37,562 nucleotides of DNA from Bacteroidaceae bacterium. GTDB lineage: Bacteria; Bacteroidota; Bacteroidia; Bacteroidales; Bacteroidaceae. The first letter of the stretch is position 1, and each line of letters begins with the position of its first letter. The stretch is taken from assembly GCA_017649485.1 (NCBI GenBank), contig JAGCGS010000059.1:1-37562 (forward strand), read 5' to 3'. A program made the translations under genes and the position numbers. This document shows, piece after piece, positions 7,060 through 16,512 of the stretch. The notes below the pieces were generated by a model that worked only from the letters and a program-made list of their open reading frames with translations, made no database searches and was not told where the DNA came from.

Positions 7060-8313
7060 CTAGTACATTCTTTCCACCTTTGCGCCTTTGTAATAGTGCA
7101 AAAGTATTTCCTTATATTTATAACCCTGCTCACCCATTACAGCAGCTCCAATCTGGCAGAGGCCAACACCATGACCCCAACCAGAGCCATGAAGTACAAA
7201 CTGTTGGGGCACATCGCCTTGACCTTGTTTCTCAACCGTGAATGCCGAGCTGAACAGGTGGGATTTCGACAAAGTCTTGCGAATCTCCAGTTCTTTGCCG
7301 ATAATCAGGCTGCGCAGGCTCCCCACAATCTTCAGTCGATAGATGCGCCCACTTGTTCCTCGAGCCAATGGCTCTAAGTCGATGATATCACCCAAGTCAA
7401 TACCTGTGTTGGCAAGAATTAAATCATGCAACTCCTGCTGGGTATAGGTTACTGTCCAACGATAGAAATCGGTGGTTTGCTGATCGTAGTTCACCATCAC
7501 TTGGTTCACAATGTTTTGGTCGGCCATACCACAGAAAGGATCAGCAACGCTGGTGAGGTAAGGATAGTTTTTATCCTCCCAACAGGTGCTGAACAACTCT
7601 GTCTGTCCTCCACAACACTTGGAGAAGCGAGTGTCGCAGATCTCGCCATTATAGATAAGAATTTCTCCGCGAGTTTGTTCCACAGCTATTTGAGCGTTAG
7701 GAGAGGTAACTTTGCTAAGACCTTGATAACGCTGACAATGGTCGTCGGCACACACATCATAATGCTGATGGGCAGAACGGTTGTACCACCTCACAATCTC
7801 ATCGTCAGTTACTGAGCCACAAGGCTGGTTGTCGTTGAATTGTTGAGAGGTGAGCTGAGCCAGGAGCCAGCTTCGAGAGATAACAGCATGAGCCTTCAGC
7901 AATTCCAAAGAAGCTGTGGCACTCATCTCACTGGCAATAACACTGGTGAGGTAACGCTCTGTGCTGATGCGATTGATGGCGGTGATGTTCTCTCCTTCCA
8001 CAATGAATCGCAAGGCACCTTGAAAACTCTGGTTCTCATGTTGTTGCCAATGGAAGTGCTTGCCAATCATCACATTGTGCAACTCAAAGAGATTCTTTTC
8101 TGGAGCATCGGTGGGGATGAACAGCAATTCTTTGAAATGGTTACCTTTCCATAGCACCATACCATTGTCCCAACAAACTTGCTGCTCACCTTCTACTATT
8201 TTCTGGGTTGGTACAGGGTTGCCTTTGGGAGTTACCACATGATAGATACCATTCAGTATGAACGATATCTCATGGCTCGACAATAATCCTACTTGAATCT
8301 CAGGTTCTACCAT
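7060..8313 (-). CDS. SpoIID/LytB domain protein
   Basis: 417 residues. The SpoIID core is clear: NRISTERYLTSVIASEMSAT contains the conserved glutamate, followed by LLKAHAVISRSWLLAQ. The C-terminus carries GSGWGHGVGLCQIGAAVMGE and ILLHYYKGAKV. Bacterial SpoIID is a lytic transglycosylase that cuts glycan strands stripped of peptides. No signal peptide or membrane segment precedes the domain (it begins MVEPEIQVGLL), so a cytoplasmic location is possible, which would be unusual for a wall hydrolase. The N-terminal 120 residues are family-specific. The gene overlaps DUF4922 by 14 bases and precedes the AmpG-like importer, suggesting action on imported glycan fragments (inference). Confidence 0.85.
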   Translation of the reverse strand: MVEPEIQVGLLSSHEISFILNGIYHVVTPKGNPVPTQKIVEGEQQVCWDNGMVLWKGNHFKELLFIPTDAPEKNLFELHNVMIGKHFHWQQHENQSFQGALRFIVEGENITAINRISTERYLTSVIASEMSATASLELLKAHAVISRSWLLAQLTSQQFNDNQPCGSVTDDEIVRWYNRSAHQHYDVCADDHCQRYQGLSKVTSPNAQIAVEQTRGEILIYNGEICDTRFSKCCGGQTELFSTCWEDKNYPYLTSVADPFCGMADQNIVNQVMVNYDQQTTDFYRWTVTYTQQELHDLILANTGIDLGDIIDLEPLARGTSGRIYRLKIVGSLRSLIIGKELEIRKTLSKSHLFSSAFTVEKQGQGDVPQQFVLHGSGWGHGVGLCQIGAAVMGEQGYKYKEILLHYYKGAKVERMY

Positions 8314-9157
8314 GTATATTGTTTTTAAAAGTTTCTATTTCGGGTTCTTGCCAGCAAACCTCACGAATGATACCCTCTAATAGGGTACTGTCAATCCGTT
8401 CAAAATCTTGCTCTCTGGCAGTAATGAATACCCCACCTATGTCAACAGAAGCAGGGCTTACAAGCATCTGCTCATCACCTGTGGCGAAATAGCAGGCAGG
8501 GCGATGTTTGGTGCGTGTGAAGATAAAGGTAAACCATTGCTGGTTCTCAAAGTAGCACAAAACATTGACCATGGGTTTGGGCAATGCTTGAAGTATCAGA
8601 TTAAACAACGAAACCGCATCATGCTCATCCTCAGCAATCATCAATAAGGTATTGCGAGGGTCGGCAGACATCAGATGAAGACGAGCTTGGCCAACCACTG
8701 CCAGGTGTTCTCCTATACGATCTTGCCATTCTTCCTCAATGGGCATAAATCGACGCGATCCGGCTTGGAAGTGCATGTGGTCAGGCGCTGAGGCTCCACA
8801 TTGCGGTCCATTATAAAATAAGGTGTAGGCAGGCAAGTCTTTTGCCAAAGCCAACATATCGGCAAACCTGCCTTTGATGGTTTGAGGTATATGTTCGTAA
8901 GTAGGGATGGTGAGATGCTGGGGGAAAATGGGGAAAGGGTTCTCCAGCAACTCGTACTTGCCTCGCCAATCGATGCTTTCCTGCTCAGGAGGTCTGTTCT
9001 CCTTGCATAGAAAACAAGGTCGCTTGGCGATGCTGGTAGCATCTACTTTCGCGGCAGAAGAGCGAATGCGAGCCTTATTGAATTGGACATGAAATGTGGA
9101 ACATGGCTTATCGCCTATGCTCAGTGTCTTAGTCTTTATGTCATTATCTGTCTTCAT
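8300..9157 (-). CDS. DUF4922 protein, HIT/GalT-like
   Basis: 285 residues from ATG 9157; a TTG 18 bases earlier would overlap the preceding stop, so ATG is preferred. Two features point to the HIT/GalT superfamily: a CxxC pair in RPCFLCKENRPP near residue 47, as in zinc-binding GalT-like enzymes, and PQCGASAPDHMHFQAGSRRF near residue 118, resembling the GCSNPHPHGQ-type active site with a His-x-His pair. Such enzymes transfer nucleotides to sugar phosphates or phosphorolyse nucleotide sugars. DUF4922 has no established reaction that I know of. Its position between a glycosyltransferase and SpoIID suggests a sugar-nucleotide step in wall-fragment metabolism (inference). Confidence 0.75.
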   Translation of the reverse strand: MKTDNDIKTKTLSIGDKPCSTFHVQFNKARIRSSAAKVDATSIAKRPCFLCKENRPPEQESIDWRGKYELLENPFPIFPQHLTIPTYEHIPQTIKGRFADMLALAKDLPAYTLFYNGPQCGASAPDHMHFQAGSRRFMPIEEEWQDRIGEHLAVVGQARLHLMSADPRNTLLMIAEDEHDAVSLFNLILQALPKPMVNVLCYFENQQWFTFIFTRTKHRPACYFATGDEQMLVSPASVDIGGVFITAREQDFERIDSTLLEGIIREVCWQEPEIETFKNNIHGRT

Positions 9158-9166
9158 CAAATGCCT

Positions 9167-9194
9167 AATCTTCAATCTTCAATGGTCAATCTTG
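9167..9194 (-). repeat. Heptanucleotide repeats spanning the GT2 stop codon
   Basis: Four 7-mers (AATCTTC, AATCTTC, AATGGTC, AATCTTG on the plus strand) encode the last codons of the glycosyltransferase (LTIED-stop) and run towards the DUF4922 start. Confidence 0.75.
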
Positions 9195-10488
9195 CCTGTA
9201 ATTCCCAAGTTCTGATTCGGTCTTTGTAAAGGTTGTTGGCATTTACTTGGAAAGGATTGAGGGCGGCATCGGAGTTGCCACTCCAACGACGGCACAAATA
9301 CACCACATCATAGACGCGTCCTATCTGATAATGCCTACTGATAGCCAATCCTACTGCATAATCCTCACCATAGCTTGTGTTAGGGAAACCTATCTGTCTG
9401 ATGACAGGCGTAAAGAAAGCTCGTGGAGCACCTAAACCGTTGATGCGTAAGGCATTGTTCCGTCCATTCTCTGGTGTCCATTCGCGATGGTCGATGATGC
9501 CTGGTGGCAAGGTGTTCAGGTCGAAATCCGTCATGCGATAGGTTCCTACCACCATTGCACATTGCTGTTCATAGAAGGCGTTCACCATCTTGCTAAGCGT
9601 ATGGGCATCGCTATAGAGGTCGTCGCTATCCAACTGAATTGCAAACTTGCCACACATAGGATGATAGATACCTATGTTCCAACATCCGCCAATACCCAAG
9701 TCGTTGCGTTCAGGCTTCACATGTATCACTCGCTTATCCTTTGCCAGGCTTTCAATCAGCTCTGTAGTACCATCTGTAGAGTGGTTATCCACCACAATCA
9801 CATTGAATGGGAAAGTGGTTTCCTGCTGCAACACCGATTGAATAGCATCGGCGATGGTCTTTACTCGGTTTTTTACAGGGATAATCACAGATGCCTCAAA
9901 AGCAAATGCTTCTGCACTGAAATCCACTGACTTAAAATCAGTAGGCAGATATCCACCTATTTCTTTCAGATGTTCAGTACAAGCCTGTTCCATTTCAATC
10001 TGACGCTCCCTGTTGCGAGGATCCACATAGTCAAACTGTTTCTGACCACTCAATCGCAAGTCGCGTTCCTGCTCTGTATAGAGATATTCATTGATGTGTA
10101 CAAACTCGTATTTTTGCGAGAGCTTCAACCGCAAGTCATAAAAACCAGCATAACGATAGTTGGCTTTCATGCGACTTACCGCCTCTTTCAAGGCAGAAGT
10201 ACGAAACATCACTACAGCTCCAAAATCAAAATCGTCACGTAAAGAGCCTGGTTGATAATCGATAACAGGCGATTGCTCAATGCGACCTTCTTTGCAGACA
10301 TACCTGTCGGCATAAACCATAGCGGCACCTGTGCTATCCATCACCTGCCTCATGCGTTCTTCTGCCAGATAGCCCCACACCACTTCTGTATCCTTGATGT
10401 AGAGTAGGGTATAGTTGCCTGTAGCTTCCTCAGCTATCTTTTTTATCTCTGCAGAAGATGAAGCGTTAAATAAAATCTTTCTCATCAT
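9172..10488 (-). CDS. GT2-family glycosyltransferase with extra N-terminal domain
   Basis: 438 residues from ATG 10488, which overlaps the symporter stop as ATGA. A GT-A domain begins near residue 205: [38 protein letters not shown], then the DxD-type [16 protein letters not shown] near 290, and a later [16 protein letters not shown] acceptor-side motif. The first 200 residues form a separate domain that itself looks GT-A-like but degenerate ([43 protein letters not shown]). No membrane segment is seen, so it is probably cytosolic. Its acceptor is unknown; operon context with SSS symporter, DUF4922, SpoIID and AmpG suggests cell-wall or envelope sugars. Confidence 0.85.
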   Translation of the reverse strand: MMRKILFNASSSAEIKKIAEEATGNYTLLYIKDTEVVWGYLAEERMRQVMDSTGAAMVYADRYVCKEGRIEQSPVIDYQPGSLRDDFDFGAVVMFRTSALKEAVSRMKANYRYAGFYDLRLKLSQKYEFVHINEYLYTEQERDLRLSGQKQFDYVDPRNRERQIEMEQACTEHLKEIGGYLPTDFKSVDFSAEAFAFEASVIIPVKNRVKTIADAIQSVLQQETTFPFNVIVVDNHSTDGTTELIESLAKDKRVIHVKPERNDLGIGGCWNIGIYHPMCGKFAIQLDSDDLYSDAHTLSKMVNAFYEQQCAMVVGTYRMTDFDLNTLPPGIIDHREWTPENGRNNALRINGLGAPRAFFTPVIRQIGFPNTSYGEDYAVGLAISRHYQIGRVYDVVYLCRRWSGNSDAALNPFQVNANNLYKDRIRTWELQARLTIED

Positions 10489-11924
10489 TTTTTCTTTATC
10501 AAACATAAACCAATGAACGTAAACAACGCGTTCATTATCAGTATCTCATAGCTGAATTGATAGCCGTTGAACCAAGCTACCGAATTCTTATCGAGCACAA
10601 AGCACAATAGCGGCGCCAAGATAGCTACAAACGGAATTAGCTTGTCGCGAACCTTCCACTTGGTGAGGATACCAAAGGCGAACATACCCAAGATAGGACC
10701 ATAGGTATAGCTCGCCAAGATATATACGGCATCAATCACACTGGTGTTATTCAATAAGTTAAACACTACGATACTGATGCCCATCACTATCGCCATACCA
10801 ATGTGTACTCGCTGTCTGGTTTGCTTTACCTCATCCTCAGCCTTGCCTTTAATGCCTAAGATATCGACAGTAAATGAGGTGGTTAGTGCCGTCAAGGCAG
10901 AGCCAGCGGCAGAGTAGGCCGATGAAGTGAGTCCAATGATAAAGAGGATGCCTACGATGATAGGCAGATAGCCTCCTGTTGCCACAATAGTAAATAAGGT
11001 GTCGCTCTTCTCTACCACAATGCCTTGACGTTCTACAAAGATATAAAGCAGGGCACCCAGCATCAGGAAGATGGATATCACCACAAACTGTAACAACATG
11101 CTCACCACCATGTTCATCTGGCTCTCTTTCGAGTTGCGGCAACTCAGGTTGCGTTGCATCATGTCCTGATCAAGCCCATTCATGGCGATTTGGGTAAACA
11201 CACCAGCCAAGAACTGTTTCCAGAAAAATTGGCGACTGTTCACATCATCGAAGAAAAAAACACGACTCAGACGGTCATCACCAATAGCTGCCATCATCGA
11301 ACCCCAATCCATATTCAAGCTCTTTGCGATGAACCAAATACATAACACCACAGAAACAATCAGGCAAAACGTCTTCAATGAGTCTGTCCAGATGAGGCTT
11401 TTCACACCTCCTTTGTAGGTATAGAGCCACACTATCAATATAGATGTGATTACGTTCAGTATGAAAGGCAGATGTAAAGGCTCAAAGATGAGTAATTGGA
11501 AGGTGAGGCACACCAAGTATAGTCGTACAGCAGATCCCAACATCTTGGAAATGAAGAAGAACCAGGCTCCTGTATGGTAAGAGCTGATACCCAAGCGTTG
11601 CTCCAGGAACTGATAGACACTCACCAGTTGCATGCGGTAAAAAAGGGGTGTCAGCACGAGAGCTATCACCAACTGGCCAGCCATAAAGCCCATGACGAGT
11701 TGCAGGTAACCAAACTGGGAAGCTCCCACCATACCTGGCACAGATACATAGGTTACACCAGAGATGCTGGCGCCTATCATGGCAAATGCCACCATATACC
11801 ATTTAGATTGCTTGCCTCCTTGGAAAAAGCCAGCATTGTCAGCTTTGTGCCCAGCCCAGTAGGATACGCCGAATAAAACGGCAAAGTAGGCTGCTACCGT
11901 GATAATTACTATGAAAGGTGTCAT
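10485..11924 (-). CDS. Sodium:solute symporter (SSS family)
   Basis: 479 residues, ATG 11924 (the TTG further upstream falls within the promoter leader). About 13 hydrophobic segments span the length. Family signatures include [39 protein letters not shown], a central [20 protein letters not shown], and [23 protein letters not shown] proteins import sugars, amino acids or sialic acid with sodium. As the first gene of the wall-salvage-like operon it may import an amino sugar such as MurNAc; that substrate is a guess from context. The gene has its own Bacteroidota promoter and is translationally coupled to the glycosyltransferase. Confidence 0.88.
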   Translation of the reverse strand: MTPFIVIITVAAYFAVLFGVSYWAGHKADNAGFFQGGKQSKWYMVAFAMIGASISGVTYVSVPGMVGASQFGYLQLVMGFMAGQLVIALVLTPLFYRMQLVSVYQFLEQRLGISSYHTGAWFFFISKMLGSAVRLYLVCLTFQLLIFEPLHLPFILNVITSILIVWLYTYKGGVKSLIWTDSLKTFCLIVSVVLCIWFIAKSLNMDWGSMMAAIGDDRLSRVFFFDDVNSRQFFWKQFLAGVFTQIAMNGLDQDMMQRNLSCRNSKESQMNMVVSMLLQFVVISIFLMLGALLYIFVERQGIVVEKSDTLFTIVATGGYLPIIVGILFIIGLTSSAYSAAGSALTALTTSFTVDILGIKGKAEDEVKQTRQRVHIGMAIVMGISIVVFNLLNNTSVIDAVYILASYTYGPILGMFAFGILTKWKVRDKLIPFVAILAPLLCFVLDKNSVAWFNGYQFSYEILIMNALFTFIGLCLIKKK

Positions 11925-11945
11925 ACAAAATCTATAGTTTGATGA

Positions 11946-11977
11946 CAAAGATAGTGTTTTTTCTGCTTTTTAAGCAA
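11946..11977 (-). promoter_or_regulatory. Promoter of the symporter-AmpG operon
   Basis: On the minus strand TTG (11977-11975) is followed by 21 bases and TATCTTTG (11953-11946). The first ATG is 21 bases downstream. It would drive the five genes down to 5715. Confidence 0.7.
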
Positions 11978-12005
11978 GTAGCCCGCTTTTTTTTCGAACG
12001 AAATG

Positions 12006-13544
12006 TTATCCCGCCCAGTCTTCCCTATCCAAGTTGCGGTAGCTGATGGCTTCAGAGATGTGATAAGGACGGATTTCGGCACTACCCTCTAAGTCGGCTA
12101 TGGTGCGAGATACCTTTAAAATGCGGTCATAGGCTCGGGCGCTGAGGTTCAGTCGGAGCATAGCTGAACGAAGCAAGGCAAGTCCTTCGTCATCAAGATG
12201 AGCATAGAGCTGTAGCAGTTTGGGAGTCATCTGTGCATTACAGTGTATCCCAGGTGTATGCCTGTAACGCTCCTCCTGAATCTTGCGGGCTTTAATGACT
12301 CGTTCACGAATCACTTGGCTTGGCTCACCAGTACGCTTTGACGAGAGCTCATCGAAGGGTACAGGAGCCACCTCGATTTGGAGGTCTATCCTGTCCATCA
12401 AAGGACCAGAAATGCGACTCAAGTATTTCTGCACTTGCCCAGGTGAGCAGACGCAAGGATGTGTAGGGTGATTGTAGTAACCGCAAGGACAGGGATTCAT
12501 GGCTGTTACGAACATAAAGCTGGCTGGATACTCTACATTTGAACGTACTCGACTGATGCTGATACGCCTGTCTTCCAAAGGTTGACGCAATACTTCCAGC
12601 ACATCTCTTCGAAATTCTGGCAATTCGTCAAGAAAGAGGATACCATTATGGGCAAGACTGATTTCACCTGGTTGGGGAAAGCTTCCTCCTCCAGTCATAG
12701 CAACATTCGAAATGGTGTGGTGTGGATTGCGGAAGGGACGATGATAGATTAAGCCGCTTTCCTTGCCCAACTTGCCTGCTACCGAATGTATCTTGGTGGT
12801 TTCCAAACTTTCTGCCAACGATAATGGAGGCAAAATTGAAGGCAAGCGTTTAGCCAACATCGATTTACCACTGCCAGGGCTACCTATCAGAAGCAAGTTA
12901 TGACTACCTGCAGCAGCTATCTCCATAGCACGTTTTACATGCTCTTGCCCTTTAACATCGGCAAAGTCTGATTCAAATTCCAACTGGTGGCTGAAGAATT
13001 CCTCACGAGTATTAACAATGGTAGGTTCAATGCTCTTTTCGCCCATAAAGAAATCAACCACCTGTTTCAGGTTCTCGGCACCATAAACAATGAGGTTGTT
13101 TACCACTGCTGACTCACGCGCATTCTGTTGAGGTACAATCATACCCTTGAAACCCAGTTCACGGGCTTTGATGGCGATAGGCAAGGCACCTCGGATGGGC
13201 ATCAGTGTACCATCCAAACTGAGCTCTCCCATTAATAAGTAATTGCCTATCTGGTCAGAAGGCAATAACTCAGAAGCTGCCAAGATACCAATGGCAAGTG
13301 GCAGGTCGTAGGCTGAGCCCTCCTTGCGGATGTCGGCTGGTGCCATATTGATTAAGATGTCGGAAGAGGGTACCTTGAGGTTCAATACTCGGAAAGCTGT
13401 TGTCACTCGTTGACGACTCTCACGAACGGCTGAGTCGGGGAGTCCAACCATATTAAAATCACATCCTTTCTGACTGTTCACTTCAATGGTGATCAGCGTA
13501 GCGTCAATGCCTAAAAGGGCTGCAGCGAAAACTTTAGTCAGCAT
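12006..13544 (-). CDS. YifB/ComM family Mg-chelatase-like AAA+ ATPase
   Basis: 512 residues, the usual length. An N-terminal ChlI/Lon-protease-like domain (residues 1-170, with VGLPDSAVRESRQRV and INMAPADIRKEGSAYDLPLA) is followed by the AAA+ Mg-chelatase domain. Walker A GSPGSGKSMLAKR is near residue 218, Walker B ILFLDELPEF near 298, and the zinc-like cysteine group MNPCPCGYYNHPTHPCVCSP near 345. A Mg_chelatase_C domain closes the protein. ComM homologues are hexameric DNA helicases that help branch migration during natural transformation. The gene starts 27 bases after the thioredoxin-like gene, so the two are probably cotranscribed. Confidence 0.93.
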   Translation of the reverse strand: MLTKVFAAALLGIDATLITIEVNSQKGCDFNMVGLPDSAVRESRQRVTTAFRVLNLKVPSSDILINMAPADIRKEGSAYDLPLAIGILAASELLPSDQIGNYLLMGELSLDGTLMPIRGALPIAIKARELGFKGMIVPQQNARESAVVNNLIVYGAENLKQVVDFFMGEKSIEPTIVNTREEFFSHQLEFESDFADVKGQEHVKRAMEIAAAGSHNLLLIGSPGSGKSMLAKRLPSILPPLSLAESLETTKIHSVAGKLGKESGLIYHRPFRNPHHTISNVAMTGGGSFPQPGEISLAHNGILFLDELPEFRRDVLEVLRQPLEDRRISISRVRSNVEYPASFMFVTAMNPCPCGYYNHPTHPCVCSPGQVQKYLSRISGPLMDRIDLQIEVAPVPFDELSSKRTGEPSQVIRERVIKARKIQEERYRHTPGIHCNAQMTPKLLQLYAHLDDEGLALLRSAMLRLNLSARAYDRILKVSRTIADLEGSAEIRPYHISEAISYRNLDREDWAG

Positions 13545-13571
13545 GTTATGAATGTTTTAAATGATTCTTAT

Positions 13572-14618
13572 TTATTTCTTTTTATTTTTCTTTTCTTGCT
13601 CCTGGAGTTCCTTTAGCTCTTTCAGCTTGTCCTCCAGTTGCTCTTTCGTTAAGTTATATGCCGAAATTTTACCTTCTGGCGTAATCAACACATTGGCAGG
13701 TAGATACCTCAAGTTAAAGATGTTGACGGTTTCAGTAAGCCATCCTTTGGCATCGCAAACTTGTTCCCAAGCCAAAGTATCTTTATCTACCGCTTTTTTC
13801 CATTGTTGACGGTCGATGTCTAATGAGATGCCTAACATGCCTATGTTTTCCAACTTTTCTTTCTTGATTTTTTCATACAATGGCTTATAAATGGTGCGGT
13901 TACGTTGATTGCTGGTTTCGTTCCACGAAGCCCAGAAGTTGATAAACAACCACTTCCTATTGAAATCAGTGCGTGACACCCACCTGTTTTGCAGGTTCCT
14001 CACGCGGAAATAAGGTACCTGTAAACCTGTGTCAGCCCTCACCTCTGTCGTTAGTTGCAAATTGAGGTTGATGTATTGCGGATGGCGCTTCAGATCTTCG
14101 TCGAACTTATCCAGCAATGGTCTCATCAGTCTTCTGTCGTTCTCATTAGCTTCAGAGAGATATTGGTTAATCAGGTAGAAACCAACAGGTGAGGTTGGGT
14201 TATGGGTGATGAAGGTATCAATAGCAGCTACTGTAAGTAAAGAATCATTCTCCTTCTTAAATTGCATCAGCAGATGATTCTCAGCCTTGTCATCTATCTG
14301 TAAATCTGCAAGCGAAGCCGTATCGCCCTTGATCTTGATTTGACTTCGTTTGCTCAGAAAGAGAGGTACTCTTAATCCGTCTTTGAACATCATCCAAGCC
14401 TGTGCTACTGTATCAACAGGGATGAATCGTTTGAATTTGTCTTTCTGAACATAGATGGTATCTACCTTGTCGAACATCTGGTCAGCACCATATATAATAA
14501 TAGTATCGTTGCCCAAGCCCTTGATGGTACCAGTCACACGAGCACGATTGCCTTGTTCTTCACCACAGGAGATGAAGAAAAGTGCCATCAGCAGGTATGT
14601 CAACAAGCGTTTCGTCAT
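13572..14618 (-). CDS. Thioredoxin-fold lipoprotein (DUF4369-like) lacking CxxC
   Basis: 348 residues from ATG 14618. A lipoprotein signal ends in LMALFFISC, followed by GEEQ. The first part has beta-rich DUF4369 features (RVTGTIKGLGNDTIIIYGAD). A TlpA/AhpC-like thioredoxin fold follows from about residue 215: KWLFINFWASWNETSNQRN, then NIGMLGISLDIDRQQWKKAV and the cis-proline region YLPANVLITPEG. The active-site position that normally reads WCxxC is WNETS here, so it cannot catalyse dithiol exchange and may be a binding or structural protein. The C-terminus is a lysine-rich coiled tail. It is likely anchored in the outer or inner membrane facing the periplasm. Confidence 0.85.
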   Translation of the reverse strand: MTKRLLTYLLMALFFISCGEEQGNRARVTGTIKGLGNDTIIIYGADQMFDKVDTIYVQKDKFKRFIPVDTVAQAWMMFKDGLRVPLFLSKRSQIKIKGDTASLADLQIDDKAENHLLMQFKKENDSLLTVAAIDTFITHNPTSPVGFYLINQYLSEANENDRRLMRPLLDKFDEDLKRHPQYINLNLQLTTEVRADTGLQVPYFRVRNLQNRWVSRTDFNRKWLFINFWASWNETSNQRNRTIYKPLYEKIKKEKLENIGMLGISLDIDRQQWKKAVDKDTLAWEQVCDAKGWLTETVNIFNLRYLPANVLITPEGKISAYNLTKEQLEDKLKELKELQEQEKKNKKK

Positions 14619-14641
14619 AAGGGACTTCAAATATTCGGCTT

Positions 14642-14649
14642 CAAAAGTA
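14642..14649 (-). promoter_or_regulatory. Probable -7 box of the thioredoxin-like gene
   Basis: TACTTTTG on the minus strand lies 24 bases before the ATG at 14618. A TTTG is present further upstream inside the terminator stem, but spacing is longer than usual. Confidence 0.45.
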
Positions 14650-14662
14650 GTGCTTTTTTAGC

Positions 14663-14710
14663 GAACTAAAAAACAAATGCCTGACAAGTTTTTATGTCAA
14701 GCATTTGTTT
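14663..14710 (-). terminator. Intrinsic terminator of the OmpA/TPR gene
   Basis: A long hairpin has arms AAACAAATGC-c-TGACA (14671-14686) and TGTCA-a-GCATTTGTTT (14695-14710). On the minus strand it is followed by a run of T's and lies 23 bases after the stop at 14733. Confidence 0.8.
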
Positions 14711-14732
14711 TCCATCAAAAAGCCTCATTTTT

Positions 14733-16421
14733 CTATCTTACAATACTGGTGAAATCTGCATTGGAGAAGTATTTGCTAAACTCCAAGTCAGCAACAGCCA
14801 ACTGCTTCAGCGAAGGTTCCTTGCTCACCGCATTACGCAAATTAGTAGTTACCATCTCCAAGTTATTCGTACGAGCACCCACAATTGCTTTCAGATAATC
14901 GGTATAAGCATCTGGGCGTTCCACAGCATCGAGCGTGTTACGAGCCTTGTTATAATCCTTTGCTAAAATCTGAGCCAATGCAGCACTGTTAGTTTTGGCA
15001 TCGCCGAAAGCATTTACGGCACGGTCATACTGACCTTGTGCCACATACAGGTTGCCCATCGTCTCGCTCAACTCTTTGGCACCTGATGCCTTACCCAAGT
15101 ATTGCTCAGCAGTTGCCTTATCTCCCTTGGCCAATGCCACCAATGCCAGGTTATTGTTCACTTCGGGGGCATCCTGAATAGTTGCTGCACGCTTGAACAG
15201 CGTTTCTGCTTTATTCAAATCTCCTGCCTCATAAGCTAATTTACCCAAGTTGTTGTAAGCACGGAAATCGTTGGGGTACAACTGTGTAGCCTGAGTATAG
15301 ATGGCTTCTTGCTCACTGAAGTTATTGGTTAATGTTGCGGCATAGAGCAATTCTTCAATTGTCAGTGATCGTGCATTATTCTGAGCCAAAGTAGCAATCT
15401 CCTCATCACTCTTACCTATAATCTCATAATTCAAGGTGAGACGAGAACGGCGCAACTGAGGCAGGATCTCATCTGCCAATGTACGATATACAGATGAGAT
15501 GTTCTTGATTTCTCGTTCACGTTGCTCTGGGTCAGAATACATTGACAGCACACGCAATATCAAATCTTTGTCTTGGATGTTCGACTTTGAAACCAACTCC
15601 TGGAAGCCTTCCCAATCTTGGGCAGTATAGCGAGTGTCGATATCTGCGTCAATGTTATTCTTTTTCAAGTTCTTCTCAATCAACGTAGCTGTATTGTCTT
15701 GGCGTTTTTCTGCCAGTCCTTTGTTCAAGTTCACACCACCATCTGGAGAAGCATAGGCAGAAATCTCGATGTTACTGATACGTTGGTTAGATGTGCCATC
15801 CACATTCTTTACTTCATTAGTAAAGTTATTGGCTGCTCCCATCTGGTTAGAGCGAATGTTAGCCTGCTGAATCAAGAACATAATCTGCTCCTCTCGCTTG
15901 TCCTTGATGATGCGTTGAAAAGCGTCTGCACCCAATGATACATGAGCATTTTCCAAAGTCTGGTTCAACAGCTCGGAGGTGGCAATCACACCATCTGCCA
16001 CCTTCACAGAAGGGATGTTGAATATCTTACTGCCTATTCGCACCAAAAAATCCAGGTACAACTCGCTCTTTGCCATCTCTGGACGATAGTCGAAAGAGGT
16101 GCGGAGAGTATAGTTGCCACCCATCTGGTAAGAGATGGTTTGGTTGTTAGCTTCCACCTTTTCACCTTGGAAGGTAGCAGGCTGCCCTTTCGCTTCTCCT
16201 CCTTGCCAACGCAATACAGGAGTCACTTCCACAATGGCTTTTTTATTGAAGTACTTTTCGGGAAATCTACCATTGATGGTGGCAGGTACCTTGCCACCAA
16301 CAGCTTCTAACACCTGTGGTGTTACATTAAAATATTCGGGAGATAGTTCACCCATTTTGCTGGCGCAAGAAGTCAACATCGCCAGCATCATCATTACAAT
16401 TGGAAAGCAAAATCTTCTCAT
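14733..16421 (-). CDS. Lipoprotein with OmpA-like and TPR domains
   Basis: 562 residues. The signal peptide ends at a lipobox (MMLAMLTSCASK). Residues 20-200 are beta-rich and unassigned. Near residue 220-265, ISNIEISAYASPDGGVNLNK followed by GLAEKRQDNTATLIEKNLKK has the pattern of an OmpA-like domain (xIxGxASPDGxxxxNxxLaxxRa), which binds peptidoglycan. From about residue 355 tetratricopeptide repeats are clear (DFRAYNNLGKLAYEAGDLNK, APEVNNNLALVALAKGDKAT, ETMGNLYVAQGQYDRAVNAF). It is probably a periplasm-facing scaffold that links the envelope to peptidoglycan. It stands alone, with its own promoter and terminator. Exact role unknown. Confidence 0.8.
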   Translation of the reverse strand: MRRFCFPIVMMMLAMLTSCASKMGELSPEYFNVTPQVLEAVGGKVPATINGRFPEKYFNKKAIVEVTPVLRWQGGEAKGQPATFQGEKVEANNQTISYQMGGNYTLRTSFDYRPEMAKSELYLDFLVRIGSKIFNIPSVKVADGVIATSELLNQTLENAHVSLGADAFQRIIKDKREEQIMFLIQQANIRSNQMGAANNFTNEVKNVDGTSNQRISNIEISAYASPDGGVNLNKGLAEKRQDNTATLIEKNLKKNNIDADIDTRYTAQDWEGFQELVSKSNIQDKDLILRVLSMYSDPEQREREIKNISSVYRTLADEILPQLRRSRLTLNYEIIGKSDEEIATLAQNNARSLTIEELLYAATLTNNFSEQEAIYTQATQLYPNDFRAYNNLGKLAYEAGDLNKAETLFKRAATIQDAPEVNNNLALVALAKGDKATAEQYLGKASGAKELSETMGNLYVAQGQYDRAVNAFGDAKTNSAALAQILAKDYNKARNTLDAVERPDAYTDYLKAIVGARTNNLEMVTTNLRNAVSKEPSLKQLAVADLEFSKYFSNADFTSIVR

Positions 16422-16451
16422 AATTATTTTATTTTAGTATTTGCACTTGCA

Positions 16452-16459
16452 CAAAGATA
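16452..16459 (-). promoter_or_regulatory. Probable -7 box of the OmpA/TPR gene
   Basis: TATCTTTG on the minus strand is 30 bases upstream of the ATG. The -33 element is weak. Confidence 0.55.
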
Positions 16460-16512
16460 GTCAACAAAAGTGTAATACGCACACAGATTGCAATATTTTA
16501 TAGCTGATTAAC

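Noticed and set aside
11960-12000. Intrinsic terminator after yifB
   Set aside because: The small GCTT/AAGC stem is followed by A's rather than T's on the yifB strand, and the region is used by the symporter promoter.
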